Shown: positions 5,223-5,247 of the stretch, piece after piece | Position numbering within the stretch: position 1 is the stretch's first letter | Layout: each line of letters begins with the position of its first letter | NCBI GenBank assembly: GCA_035544835.1 | Contig: DASZZV010000145.1 | Coordinates: 1 to 5,247, forward strand | DNA: 5,247 nucleotides | From: DASZZV01 sp035544835 | GTDB taxonomy: Bacteria > Acidobacteriota > Thermoanaerobaculia > Gp7-AA8 | Direction: 5' to 3' | Translations under genes and position numbers: made by a program | The notes under the pieces: model-generated | The model's input: the letters and a program-made list of their open reading frames with translations, nothing else | Told to the model about the DNA's origin: nothing | Database searches by the model: none

Positions 5223-5247
5223 CGAGCCCCGGCAGGGGCGAAAGCCG
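5223..5247 (+). repeat. Partial second copy of the central repeat unit, cut by the window end
   Basis: CGAGCCCCGGCAGGGGCG (5223-5240) equals the unit at 1733-1749 except for one extra C in the loop; the small stem is GCCCC (5226-5230) with GGGGC (5235-5239) around GGCA. The bases that follow, AAAGCCG, differ from the TTTGA seen at 1750. This shows that the unit is interspersed in the genome and not confined to one gap. The rest of the copy is outside the window. Confidence 0.65.

Overview
This is a GC-rich bacterial window. Five genes lie head to tail on the + strand: a 5'-truncated patatin-like phospholipase, a secreted phosphodiester glycosidase (NAGPA-type domain), an FAD-dependent phytoene-desaturase/PYROXD2-like oxidoreductase, a small SnoaL/NTF2-like lipoprotein, and a spinster-type major facilitator transporter. 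The proteins are ordinary members of known families. The organism cannot be named from this sequence. The high GC, GTG starts and hairpin-rich intergenic repeats would fit a soil-type lineage such as Acidobacteriota, which is a low-confidence inference.

Layout. Positions 1-768 hold the C-terminal 255 codons of the patatin. A 39-nt gap leads to the phosphodiester glycosidase (808-1674), whose stop codon lies inside a repeat. From about 1665 to 1853 there is a symmetric, nested palindromic element made of three hairpin blocks centred on 1758.5. The oxidoreductase follows, most likely from GTG 1876 to 3312; the open frame runs back through the repeat, but that part looks like a spurious extension. 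A 23-nt gap holds a hairpin that shows the Shine-Dalgarno in its loop and pairs the start codon of the lipoprotein gene (3336-3836). The transporter starts at GTG 3836 and shares one base with the lipoprotein stop codon. The last 161 bases (5087-5247) have no gene and hold a cluster of compact hairpins plus the beginning of another copy of the central repeat unit.

Working together. Oxidoreductase, lipoprotein and transporter look like one translationally coupled transcription unit (gaps +23 and -1). Patatin and phosphodiester glycosidase probably form a separate upstream pair, split from the others by the repeat. A lipid theme (phospholipase, isoprenoid/lipid-type oxidoreductase, spinster transporter) is possible but unproven.

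The most interesting content is non-coding. Two REP-like hairpin clusters share a 5' (G/A)TAG tetranucleotide at the stem foot, c(GNA)g triloops and, in one case, a compensatory base-pair swap. This suggests a mobile or structured interspersed element family in this genome.
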